Source: Yeosuana aromativorans
GTDB taxonomy: Bacteria; Bacteroidota; Bacteroidia; Flavobacteriales; Flavobacteriaceae
NCBI RefSeq assembly: GCF_014646655.1
Contig: NZ_BMNR01000001.1
Location: 750,572-814,571, forward strand
DNA: 64,000 nucleotides
Reading direction: 5' to 3'
This document shows, one piece after another, positions 38,601 through 46,428 of the stretch; the first letter of the stretch is position 1, and the number at the start of each line of letters is the position of its first letter. The notes beneath the pieces were generated by a model, which had not been told where the DNA came from, made no database searches, and worked only from the letters and a program-made list of their open reading frames with translations. The position numbers were made by a program, and so were the translations under genes.

Positions 38601-39080
38601 TACAAATCCGTACTCATTGCTGGAATTCCATTGGTATCTGAATGTGAGGTTGAAATCGTGATTTGTTTCTTCAAAAACAATCTTATTGCCATAGGTGTTT
38701 TTATATAAATTCCTGGTTATATTGTAGACACCTTCATAACGGTTGGAAAACGGTTCCCATAAAAATGTTTTATTGTCTTTATGTACTTGTAAAATTGTTT
38801 TACTCCCTGTAATTTCAGTAGACTCTGTTATTTTGTCATCGGTGTAATACGGAAATAATGCCGATTCGGAATCTTTTCTTCCGGCAGATAACCCGCCATT
38901 GCTTGATATGAACATCCAGTGGTTGGAATCACTGATTATGCTCATGAAAAAAGGGCGCATGGCATCGCTATTTGAGATTTTATAATACTGCTCATTTTCA
39001 AAATTCAATAGCTCTCCTTGAATTTCATCATGTTTAGTACATGTTTTTGAATTCCCTATATAAATTGTTGTATCACTCAT
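35625..39080 (-). CDS. GH94-like glycoside phosphorylase, probable GH149 beta-1,3-oligoglucan phosphorylase
   Basis: The 1151-residue protein has no signal peptide and looks cytoplasmic. The N-terminal beta-sandwich contains WMFISSNGGLSAGRKDSESA and LFPYYTDDK. The (alpha/alpha)6 part contains SRRHGDPSRPWNKF and RPEWNDANNALVGNGVSM, which aligns with the DWND signature of GH94 phosphorylases and makes Asp655 the candidate general acid. Its length exceeds cellobiose phosphorylase (about 800) and fits GH149, whose known members phosphorolyse beta-1,3-glucan oligomers to glucose-1-phosphate. GH161 has the same activity and similar size and cannot be excluded by eye. Its place between GH3 and a GH-A enzyme supports laminarin use. 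It is the energy-saving step of the pathway (inference). Confidence 0.75.
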   Translation of the reverse strand: MSDTTIYIGNSKTCTKHDEIQGELLNFENEQYYKISNSDAMRPFFMSIISDSNHWMFISSNGGLSAGRKDSESALFPYYTDDKITESTEITGSKTILQVHKDNKTFLWEPFSNRYEGVYNITRNLYKNTYGNKIVFEETNHDFNLTFRYQWNSSNEYGFVKKSKLINHAQTSVSVTVLDGLQNLLPSGVGADLQNSKSNLVDAYKKSELQKEVGLGIYALSAFIVDKAEPSEALKANIVWSVGMTNPTYLISSLQLNKFRQGKPIVQETDVKAEKGAYFISSTLNLQANSESTWMFVANVNQSITSVNYISQLIKNQKNITKTVQDDIDLGTKNLINLGAASDGLQLTADTQTNTRHFSNTMFNIMRGGIFDDNYNIEKRDFIKYIAQANKEVFKKQEAVLKAMPELFSLHDIKQIAEQHNDTNFKRLCFEYLPLKFSRRHGDPSRPWNKFSINTRSEIDGSKILDYEGNWRDIFQNWEALAHSYPEFIESMIHKFLNATTFDGYNPYRVTKDGFDWEVIEEHDPWSYIGYWGDHQIIYLLKFLEFIEGHYPNKLASNFKKDVFVYANVPYKIKPYSDILNNPKDTIDFDHELHHKIMDKKSELGADGALLRDANSSICNVNLMEKLLATVLAKISNFIPEGGIWLNTQRPEWNDANNALVGNGVSMVTLYYLRRFLSFLEKIVSNATTESMEISKELALFFNEVVATLNENIQILSGKVSGADRKTVLDGLGKAGSKYRTTIYKNGFSSHTATVSKQDILGFITTTLQYLDHSIKANKRDDNLYHAYNLMTIENDAEVSISYLPVMLEGQVAALSAGYLSPKEALELLDGLKSSDLFRPDQYSYILYPNKELPRFDKKNNIPKESVEKSELVKQLIENDNAQIIEKDVLGQYHFNGSFNNANSLKRALQNLSAEYKPLVEKDTKLLLDMFESVFDHKSFTGRSGTFYGYEGLGSIYWHMVSKLLLAVQENCLTAVHNNESEVLIGKLLDHYYEINAGIGVHKSPELYGAFPTDPYSHTPAGKGAQQPGMTGQVKEDILSRIGELGVFVKEGKLFFNPRLLRKNEFLKAPSVFKYVDVNNNAQSVKLETGSLCFTYCQIPVVYKQEKTDKLTVDFINGSSSQLDTLSLDAETSKKIFERTGAVSKITVSVK

Positions 39081-39154
39081 TAATTCTTTTTTTACTGATT
39101 TTTTTAAAGCCTGATGAAATAGAGCATTGTCAAAAGGTTTGTTTTTCTTTTTTT

Positions 39155-40474
39155 TTAAATAACTTTAAATGGAATATTTGCCGTTGCAGCATGATCAAAA
39201 CCATCATAAGCGTAAACAAACAGTCTATATGCTCCTGGTTTGGGCGCTTTAAACCGTAAGGTTCCATTTTGGTTGGTTTTTATTTCTATATCAATATTTT
39301 TTGGCCGTTCTTCTTTGTCGCCTCCATCATGTAAATCGGTGCTTTCTTCCAAGACTTCCCAAGAATAGGTAATGGTGTCATGCTCATGGTCCTTGATTAT
39401 TGCCAGTGCTGAAATTTCTTTTCCTGATTTTGTGGTAATACTATCATAAGCCGTTTTGTTGTTTAGCGTAAATGATTGTATTTGTGGCGTTCTGTTTTTT
39501 GGCCACTTGCCGTTCCATAAATAATGCATCACATCAACAGATTCTGTTTCTTTGCCATCTTCCAAAAACAATCCATACCAAGTAGGGGTTCTCTCTTGTT
39601 TTTGTCCCCAAAGAAAAACATATGAGCCCAAACATTGTTTGGTGTCTGCTTCTATAACTGTTTTATAACGTTTTAAATAATTAGCAGCTTTAACGGTACT
39701 GTTTTCTTCTATAGGTGCTCCCCATTTGGTCAAGGGCACTTCCCAATGGCCAGTAGCTCCCCATTCTGAAATAATATAAGGGCCAGTCCAATTATAATCT
39801 TTAATTAACTGAGGGAGTTTAACTATAGCTCCATAGTATTGGATAGACAACACGTCTAAGTCTGGGCATCGTTCCTTAATGTTTTGCACGTCTTGTTTTG
39901 AAAATCCGGCAAGAGGTGTTGTTGTTAAATGATTGGGGTCTATTTCATGGATCATTTTTGAAATATCATTAACGGCATCCCAAACTTTTGGGTTTGTAGC
40001 CCTCAAATTCAATTCATTTCCTATAGCCCAAATCATTAAAGCTGGGTGATCTTTAAGTTCCAGTACTTCTTTTTTTATGCGCTCTTTTTGAGCCTTAACA
40101 GCGGCTTCATCATTATAATCAAACCCATGGCGCTCACGTGCCACATCAATTCCCATGGTAACCATCAAACCGTTTTTTTGAGCTTCATCCAAAACCTCTT
40201 TTCCGGTTTGTTTTCCGTTATTGGTGCGCCATGTTCTAAATGAATTTCCGTTGTGTTTTGCTAAAGCAGCAATATTTCCAAACTCACAGCCAGCGCCATC
40301 TATATAAAAAGGTTTGCCATTAACCATTAATTGATACGCTCCGTTTGAGCTGTTTAATGTGACTTTTGAAGGTTTGTTTGTGCTATCCACTAATGTATCT
40401 GTTTTTTTTTGGTCCTTTTTACATGAACAAAGACATAAAGCAGAAAAAACCAACACTAAAATCCCTTTTCTCAT
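39155..40474 (-). CDS. GH-A-clan glycosidase lipoprotein with C-terminal Ig-like domain
   Basis: The 439-residue protein has a lipobox CLCSC (Cys18) followed by KKDQKK. The TIM barrel runs from about 45 to 320: VNGKPFYIDGAGCEF at the start, acid/base Glu154 in WAIGNELNLR and nucleophile Glu237 in YIISEWGATGHWE. A C-terminal beta domain (about 335-439) is Ig-like. Annotation pipelines usually call such proteins GH2 TIM barrel. GH5 or GH158 (beta-1,3-glucanase with Ig domain) are alternatives I cannot separate by eye. It probably acts on beta-glucan in the periplasm or at the surface. Confidence 0.78.
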   Translation of the reverse strand: MRKGILVLVFSALCLCSCKKDQKKTDTLVDSTNKPSKVTLNSSNGAYQLMVNGKPFYIDGAGCEFGNIAALAKHNGNSFRTWRTNNGKQTGKEVLDEAQKNGLMVTMGIDVARERHGFDYNDEAAVKAQKERIKKEVLELKDHPALMIWAIGNELNLRATNPKVWDAVNDISKMIHEIDPNHLTTTPLAGFSKQDVQNIKERCPDLDVLSIQYYGAIVKLPQLIKDYNWTGPYIISEWGATGHWEVPLTKWGAPIEENSTVKAANYLKRYKTVIEADTKQCLGSYVFLWGQKQERTPTWYGLFLEDGKETESVDVMHYLWNGKWPKNRTPQIQSFTLNNKTAYDSITTKSGKEISALAIIKDHEHDTITYSWEVLEESTDLHDGGDKEERPKNIDIEIKTNQNGTLRFKAPKPGAYRLFVYAYDGFDHAATANIPFKVI

Positions 40475-40487
40475 TTTTTAAAAACGT

Positions 40488-42053
40488 TTATGATCTTATT
40501 AATAATTCCTCTACTTGTTCTAGTGTTTTTCCTTTTGTTTCTATGACAAACTTATATACAAATAAAACCGCGCACATTGAAAGCAGCGCATATATGGCAA
40601 ATGTGGTTGTTGGCCCTAAACGGGACAGTTCCCAGGGAAACACCTGGGTTACTGAAAAGCTTACCAGCGAATTAAAGAACCCCACAACCGATATGGCAAT
40701 CCCTTTTATCTTGCTTGGAAACACTTCAGAAATGAGCGTCCACATAACAGGGCCCAGCGAGATTGCAAAAGAAGCCACGTACAGCAAAATAGCCATCAAG
40801 ACCAAGGTGTCATTTATCTGAATGAAGTTTTTGATTTCATTTCGTTCAAACTCCAACGCGTCTTTAGGGGTCAATAGCAGTTTTAATTCCTTGAACAATA
40901 AGGATTGGCTCTCAAATGACCTGCCTTTTAAATCCTGCAATGCCATCTTGATTTCAGTGTTATTGACTTTTTCAAGTGTCTTCTCATTAAAATCATAGGT
41001 GGCATTGTTAAAAGCAAAGGTTGCCATCAACAATGCAATGGTCATACAGGTAGTTCCAATAAGTAATAATGGCTTTCTTCCCAATCTGTCTATAAGCCAA
41101 ATGGCAACCAGTGTAAACACCAAATTTGTGAGCCCTACAACAATGGCTTGAAGAAAAGACGAATCCGTACTGCCGCCCGCTTGTTCAAATATGGTTGGCG
41201 CATAATAAAAGATGGCGTTGATTCCTGTTATTTGTTGGAAAAAAGCAATGCCCAGCGCAATTATCATAATGGTTGCATATTTACTGCTCAACAAATCTTT
41301 GAGCTTGCCCTTTGTTTCTTTCTTTGCAATACCACGCTGAATTTCCTGTATGGTGATTTCGGCATACGCTTCACCACCTATTTTCATTAAAATTTTTCGT
41401 GCCAAAGCTATGTTGTTCAACTTAAGAATGAGCCATCTGGGGCTTTTGGGCACCGTAAAAAGCGAGATAAAATATATGATGGCCGGAATGGCCTCAACTC
41501 CCAACATCCACCGCCAGCTATCCGTTCCAATGTCAACCAAAAAGTAATTTGAAAAATAGGCCACCGAAATGCCTATTACAATATTCAACTGATTGAAAGA
41601 CACAAGGGTGCCCCTTAACTTAGGTGGGGCTATTTCGGCAATATAAATTGGGGCTATCAAAATAGCGCCACCAATGCCTATGCCACCAATCATTCTGGCA
41701 ATGATAAATTCCGCATAACCTGTTGCCAAAGCAGACCATATTGCTGAAATACTGAATAATGCCGCTACGATAATCAACACTTTTTTTCTTCCTAACCAGT
41801 CACTCATGGGACCTGCCAGCAAGTTTCCGGCCATGGCGCCAAAGACAACACAGCCTACCGAAAACCCAACCATGGTTGGGGTCATTTCAAAATAAATGGT
41901 GATACCCTTAACGGCCCCAGAAATAACGGCACTGTCAAATCCCAATAAAAAGCCGCCCAGCGCCACTATTAAACTAATTAAGATAGTATATGACTTGTTC
42001 ATTTTTACCTTAATACTTGGGTCTTTTATGTCCTTATTTACCATCTTGTTCAT
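40488..42053 (-). CDS. Sugar porter family MFS transporter
   Basis: The 521-residue inner-membrane protein has 12 predicted segments and sugar-porter motifs: GFDSAVISGAVKG in TM1, DWLGRKK and DRLGRKP in the 2-3 and 8-9 loops, PKSPRWL after TM6, FFQQITGINAIFYYAPTIF in TM7, and a C-terminal ETKGKTLEQVEE. It likely imports glucose released by GH3 and GH30 with protons. An unusual charged insertion of about 65 residues lies between TM9 and TM10 (from TLEKVNNTE to NFIQIND). The start overlaps the GH30 stop by 20 bases; Met4 or Met18 are alternative starts. Confidence 0.92.
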   Translation of the reverse strand: MNKMVNKDIKDPSIKVKMNKSYTILISLIVALGGFLLGFDSAVISGAVKGITIYFEMTPTMVGFSVGCVVFGAMAGNLLAGPMSDWLGRKKVLIIVAALFSISAIWSALATGYAEFIIARMIGGIGIGGAILIAPIYIAEIAPPKLRGTLVSFNQLNIVIGISVAYFSNYFLVDIGTDSWRWMLGVEAIPAIIYFISLFTVPKSPRWLILKLNNIALARKILMKIGGEAYAEITIQEIQRGIAKKETKGKLKDLLSSKYATIMIIALGIAFFQQITGINAIFYYAPTIFEQAGGSTDSSFLQAIVVGLTNLVFTLVAIWLIDRLGRKPLLLIGTTCMTIALLMATFAFNNATYDFNEKTLEKVNNTEIKMALQDLKGRSFESQSLLFKELKLLLTPKDALEFERNEIKNFIQINDTLVLMAILLYVASFAISLGPVMWTLISEVFPSKIKGIAISVVGFFNSLVSFSVTQVFPWELSRLGPTTTFAIYALLSMCAVLFVYKFVIETKGKTLEQVEELLIRS

Positions 42054-43554
42054 TGCTTTTTAGCACAATACTTTGTATTGAATGCGGTAAGAGTTTTAGC
42101 TGAGCTGTTTGGGTTTGCACGGTCAAACTGTAACTTAATTGGTTTTCGCCAATGTTCATTACCACAATAACCAGGCTGCCATCTTCATTTTCAAATGCCG
42201 TTGTTAACAGACTGTTTGTGCTGGATGCGCTACTTATTCTTTTGGCTCCTGGACGGATAAATTTTGAGAAATGACCGATATAATAGTAGGAATCTGTGAA
42301 TGTTAGCTCTCCCGTTTGAGTGTTCCCATGAACGGGCGAGAAACAGAGATTGCCTACATGGTTTGGTCCACCAGTTTGGTCCAAAAGTATGTTCCAATCT
42401 GTCCATGCCACGGTTCCGTTATTGAAATCATGAATCATCGATTTTCCGTAACGCTCGGCCAATTTGGGGTCTTCGTTTTCTATTCTACTCAAATCATAAG
42501 CTTCATTGCACCCTTCTGTAAAAATCAAATGTTTGTCAGGATACGCTTCTTGAACGCGCTTAACGGCATCGTACATGGGGATACCGTCCTTCCAGTCTTC
42601 ATACCAATGAAATCCGGTGCCCCAAACATATTTTGCCACTTCTGGATCGTTCAAAATAACATTGGCTCTTTGGAACATCAAGTCTCTGTTATGATCCCAA
42701 ACAATAATGTTTTTATCTCCCAAACCTTCTTTTTCCAAAGTTGGCCCAAGATAGTTTTTAACGAAATCGCGCTCATCCTCTGCTGTGTAAATGCAAGACT
42801 CCCAACGTTGCACGGCCATAGGCTCGTTTTGAACCGTGAGTCCCCAAATAGGTATTCCCTCTTTTTCATATGCCTTGATAAACTTAGCGTAATAACTGGC
42901 CCATGGCTGAAAAAATTCTGGCTTGAGCTTTCCGCCGTGCAGCATATCATTGTTTGTCTTCATAAAGGCGGGCGGGCTCCATGGGCTTACGTACATGGTC
43001 AATTTTCCTGCTGTGGCAATGGCTTTTTTTATGAAGGGAATGCGATATTGCTTATCATGAGCAATGTTAAAGGTCTTCAAATCGGCATCGCCTTCATCTA
43101 TGTAAGTGTAGCTCTCGCTTGAAAAATCACAACTGTGAATATGGGTTCTGGCCAGTGAATAGCCTATTCCCTTGTCAACACTAAAGTAAGCCTTAATAAA
43201 CGCGTCTTGCTTTTCCTCTGGAAGCTTGTAGAAGGTTTCTGCTGAAGCATCTGTTAACGCGCCTCCAATCCCTAAAAACGTTTGGAAATGCTTGCTCGGG
43301 TCCACTACAATGGACGCGTCTGTCTCTTTTGGCTGTTTGAAATCAGTGAATTGAATAGGGTCTGTTAAAGACAATCTTAAATTTGTGTTGTGAGCTGTAG
43401 TGAATACCTGACTTTTCATATTGGACACATCCATAGGCTTTTTAAGATTTTGAATTGGTGATTCATTACTTTTGGTCTTTGTGCAATTCGTTGATAAAAG
43501 TATCAACAGTGCCAGACTTGATTTAAAAAGAATATCCTTGACTCTTATTTTCAT
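42034..43554 (-). CDS. GH30 glycosidase lipoprotein, probable beta-1,6-glucanase
   Basis: From the ATG at 43554 the protein has 506 residues with a lipoprotein signal (LLSTNC, Cys24). The longer frame start at 43638 would bury the signal and is rejected. The (beta/alpha)8 plus beta-sandwich enzyme has acid/base Glu244 in LTVQNEPMAVQRWESC and nucleophile Glu347 in LIFTEGCNEAY. The N-terminal FLGIGGALTDASAETF is the GH30 hallmark. GH30 subfamilies 1 and 3 include beta-glucosidases and endo-beta-1,6-glucanases. In laminarin loci this enzyme removes beta-1,6 side chains, which is the expected role here. Confidence 0.9.
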   Translation of the reverse strand: MKIRVKDILFKSSLALLILLSTNCTKTKSNESPIQNLKKPMDVSNMKSQVFTTAHNTNLRLSLTDPIQFTDFKQPKETDASIVVDPSKHFQTFLGIGGALTDASAETFYKLPEEKQDAFIKAYFSVDKGIGYSLARTHIHSCDFSSESYTYIDEGDADLKTFNIAHDKQYRIPFIKKAIATAGKLTMYVSPWSPPAFMKTNNDMLHGGKLKPEFFQPWASYYAKFIKAYEKEGIPIWGLTVQNEPMAVQRWESCIYTAEDERDFVKNYLGPTLEKEGLGDKNIIVWDHNRDLMFQRANVILNDPEVAKYVWGTGFHWYEDWKDGIPMYDAVKRVQEAYPDKHLIFTEGCNEAYDLSRIENEDPKLAERYGKSMIHDFNNGTVAWTDWNILLDQTGGPNHVGNLCFSPVHGNTQTGELTFTDSYYYIGHFSKFIRPGAKRISSASSTNSLLTTAFENEDGSLVIVVMNIGENQLSYSLTVQTQTAQLKLLPHSIQSIVLKSNEQDGK

Positions 43555-43651
43555 CTGTTCTATTACATTTTCCTTGACAGTATTGTCCGGTTTGATTTTA
43601 AGAAAAAGGTTGGCTTGATGAAAAACCAACCCTAACATTATGTGATGTATT

Positions 43652-44515
43652 TTATTTATAAACTCTTACATAATCCACCAACATGGTTTGTGGAAAAGAT
43701 GTTTCACTATTTGGTGAACCCACAAAACCACCTCCAACAGCTACATTCAAAATGATATAAAACGGATGGTCATACACCCATTCTCCAGTTACATCTTCAG
43801 GTGTAATTTGGTTGTATAATACATCATCAACATAAAAGTTTATATAGTTTTCTCCCCATTCAATACCAAACACATGAAAATCTGTATCAAATCGGTCATT
43901 TTGTAAACTATAGCTTTTGAAAATAGATTGACCACCTGAGTAACCGGGCCCATGTACGGTACCTTGAACAGTTGTTGGTTCTTGTCCGCGGTACTCCATG
44001 ATGTCAATTTCTCCGCATTGTGGCCAAGAAACTTCATCTGAATTAGCCCCCAACAGCCAAAAAGCTGGCCAAATTCCCTGTCCCCAGGGTAATTTGATAC
44101 GCGCTTCAAAACGGCCATATTTTTGGTCAAACAATCCTTTGGTCAAAATTCTTGCCGAAGTATACTGCGACCCCATGAATGACTCTTTTTGAGCTGTTAT
44201 CTTTAGCATTCCGTTCTCAACTTTTATATTTTCTGGGCGGTCTGTATAATATTGCAGCTCACTGTTACCCCATCCGTTGTCACCTGTTCCAATATTATAG
44301 TCCCAAATAGCTGGGTCTGGAGCTCCGTCTGTACTGAATTCATCCTGCATCACCAAGTTTGTAAGATTTGTGACTTTCTGTGTCTCACTGGTTGAACAAT
44401 TAAAAATCACAAGAGGCAGCATGATTACAAATAAGCATCTTGCTAAAAGCCATATAAATGATCCTGATTTTGTGCGCTTATTTGTTTCTGATTTTATTTT
44501 AAACTGATTTGTCAT
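43652..44515 (-). CDS. GH16 laminarinase lipoprotein
   Basis: The 287 residues start with a basic 20-residue leader and a hydrophobic segment ending in the lipobox VIFNC (Cys40). The beta-jelly-roll GH16 domain carries the active-site motif GEIDIMEYRGQ with Glu169, Asp171 and Glu174 (ExDxxE with the beta bulge of laminarinases). WPAFWLLGAN and VWDYNIGTGDNGWGN-like segments (here IWDYNIGTGDNGWGNSELQY) are typical of endo-beta-1,3-glucanases of subfamily 3. It is a compact single-domain enzyme. The residues after Cys40 (STSET) are only weakly acidic, so surface or periplasmic placement is open. Confidence 0.94.
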   Translation of the reverse strand: MTNQFKIKSETNKRTKSGSFIWLLARCLFVIMLPLVIFNCSTSETQKVTNLTNLVMQDEFSTDGAPDPAIWDYNIGTGDNGWGNSELQYYTDRPENIKVENGMLKITAQKESFMGSQYTSARILTKGLFDQKYGRFEARIKLPWGQGIWPAFWLLGANSDEVSWPQCGEIDIMEYRGQEPTTVQGTVHGPGYSGGQSIFKSYSLQNDRFDTDFHVFGIEWGENYINFYVDDVLYNQITPEDVTGEWVYDHPFYIILNVAVGGGFVGSPNSETSFPQTMLVDYVRVYK

Positions 44516-44548
44516 ATCGCTGGTTTTATTTTATGAAATACCTTCTTT

Positions 44549-46414
44549 TTAATTATGGAAATAAATGTTGTCCAAATAAATATCTCCATTACCATCAAAT
44601 TTAAATTGAATAATATCAGCCAAGTTTACCGGATTGAAATCTGTCAATGGAATTTCTAAGCTTACCCAGCCTGATGCCGTTGGCACAGAAAGCGCTTTAG
44701 CCTTTTCTACAGGGCCCGTGCTTATTAAATATGCATTTAAAGCCGTTGAATTTGCCGAGTAATAATCCAAGTGCAGATAGGTCATTCCTGACACATCTTG
44801 GCTACTGCCCAATTGAAGTCCTTGATAGTTTAATCCAGCATATTTTAGGGTATTGTTTCCTTCAATAGGCACTTGTGTTACAACGGTTGCTTGTCCCCAA
44901 TTTGGGTTTAAATCTGAACCAGCAACATTGGTGTAGGCATCACTAAAAATTGATATCACATTTCCTGCAGGAACTGTAGGACTAGGTGCCGCTGTTGGGG
45001 GTGTTGTTGGCACTTCATAGAAATATATGTTATCTACATAAATATCTGTTATGGTGGCATCAGAAACAAACACCACTTGTGCCAAATTGGATTTACCTGT
45101 TAAGGTAGTCAAACTCGCCAATGGAATATCAATACTGGTCCAACTATTAGCATTTAAATTGGCACTTGTTAATTTAACTTCACCTGATGAATCATCACCT
45201 GTCCCAAAAGTATTGTCAGGGCCAATATCTGCCAACCTAACAATGATATAATCAGTTGGGTCAATTGTTCCTACTACCTGAATATCCACATGAAAATTGG
45301 TCATCTGAGAAATATCAATAGTGGGTTTTGTAAATTGGATACCTACAAAGTTTAATTGAGAGTATTTAATGATATTGTCATTATTGATTGTAATATCATT
45401 TTGCCCTTGAGTTGTTTGGTATGGCGCCCAATAACCGTTGTAATATTCTACTGGCTGGTTGGTATATGCATCACTAAAAATAGAGATTACATTGCTAGGG
45501 TCTTGGGTAGGTGTAGGTGCAGCTGTAAAATTACCTAAGGACTCTAATGTTAATGAACCCCTGGCATCAACACCTCCTAATGTTGCTGTTATCACTGTTG
45601 TACCTGTGCCAACTACCGAAACCTCTCCTAGTTCATTAACTGTTGCAACACTTGGATTAGAAGACGTAAAAGCAAAATAGCCAGGAGCTGCTGAAACCGT
45701 TTGATTATGACCTGAAGCCGTGTTAAATGTTTGGGTAAGCCCCGTTAATTTAGTGGCCGAACCAATAAATGTCTGTTGACTTACATCAGCTCCATTTAAA
45801 ATTGATGGCATTGGATGGGCCAAAGTTCCCAACTTTTCAAATTTTAAGTCATCAATCCAAAATGAATAACCTTTGCCATCTTCTGGTCCTTCTGCATACC
45901 AAAACATACCTGTTTCTTGTGTTAACTTTGAAGCGTCTGGTATGGGAATAATGTATTGTCTCCAATTGGTTGTTAACTGAAAGCTTGTGCTTACTTGGTA
46001 TTTATTCTCACCAAAATCTTGGCCAAAACCAATTTCATTTATGGTTCCGCCTTGAGTGCCTTTTGCCCAAAAGGTTAAAGCGTCATATCCTGATAAATCT
46101 CTTCCGGTGGCTGTACGGAAAATAGCGCCCGCATAAGCTCCGTCTGGATCTCCCACATTAGGTATATCAAAACGCATTGCGGCAGAGCCATCATATTTGG
46201 TCTCAGTATCTACTGAAAACGCTTTAAAATAAGAATCCCCAAATGGATAATAGTCAAGTCCTGAGCTAAAACCATCAATAAAAACATCTCCGTTTTTTGA
46301 GAAACCCGCTAATACCGCATCGTCTGAAATATCTCTTTGACAACTAATCGAAGTCGTTAAAATCACCCCAAATAGGAATATGATTTTTATGTAAATATAT
46401 TTTCTAGTTTCCAT
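44549..46414 (-). CDS. Surface glycan-binding lipoprotein with CBM11-like, BIG2 and two PUL-specific modules
   Basis: From the ATG at 46414 (621 residues) the leader ends in TSISC (Cys25) followed by the acidic QRDISDD. The frame start at 46471 would overlap the previous gene and is rejected. Domains are a CBM11-like jelly roll (about 40-190; ending YSFWIDDLKFEKLG), a BIG2-type bacterial Ig domain (about 195-295; TSSNPSVATVNELGEVSVVG), and two copies of the ~160-residue module (about 298-460 and 465-621; FSDAYTN to IYLDNIYFHN). No catalytic motif is present. It should capture beta-glucan chains for the neighbouring GH16 and GH30. Confidence 0.82.
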   Translation of the reverse strand: METRKYIYIKIIFLFGVILTTSISCQRDISDDAVLAGFSKNGDVFIDGFSSGLDYYPFGDSYFKAFSVDTETKYDGSAAMRFDIPNVGDPDGAYAGAIFRTATGRDLSGYDALTFWAKGTQGGTINEIGFGQDFGENKYQVSTSFQLTTNWRQYIIPIPDASKLTQETGMFWYAEGPEDGKGYSFWIDDLKFEKLGTLAHPMPSILNGADVSQQTFIGSATKLTGLTQTFNTASGHNQTVSAAPGYFAFTSSNPSVATVNELGEVSVVGTGTTVITATLGGVDARGSLTLESLGNFTAAPTPTQDPSNVISIFSDAYTNQPVEYYNGYWAPYQTTQGQNDITINNDNIIKYSQLNFVGIQFTKPTIDISQMTNFHVDIQVVGTIDPTDYIIVRLADIGPDNTFGTGDDSSGEVKLTSANLNANSWTSIDIPLASLTTLTGKSNLAQVVFVSDATITDIYVDNIYFYEVPTTPPTAAPSPTVPAGNVISIFSDAYTNVAGSDLNPNWGQATVVTQVPIEGNNTLKYAGLNYQGLQLGSSQDVSGMTYLHLDYYSANSTALNAYLISTGPVEKAKALSVPTASGWVSLEIPLTDFNPVNLADIIQFKFDGNGDIYLDNIYFHN

Positions 46415-46428
46415 GTTCTTTTTTTTAA

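Noticed and set aside
42316-43122. 268-codon plus-strand open frame
   Set aside because: It lies wholly antisense to the GH30 catalytic domain, has no recognisable domain and no promoter. It is a shadow of the GH30 gene.
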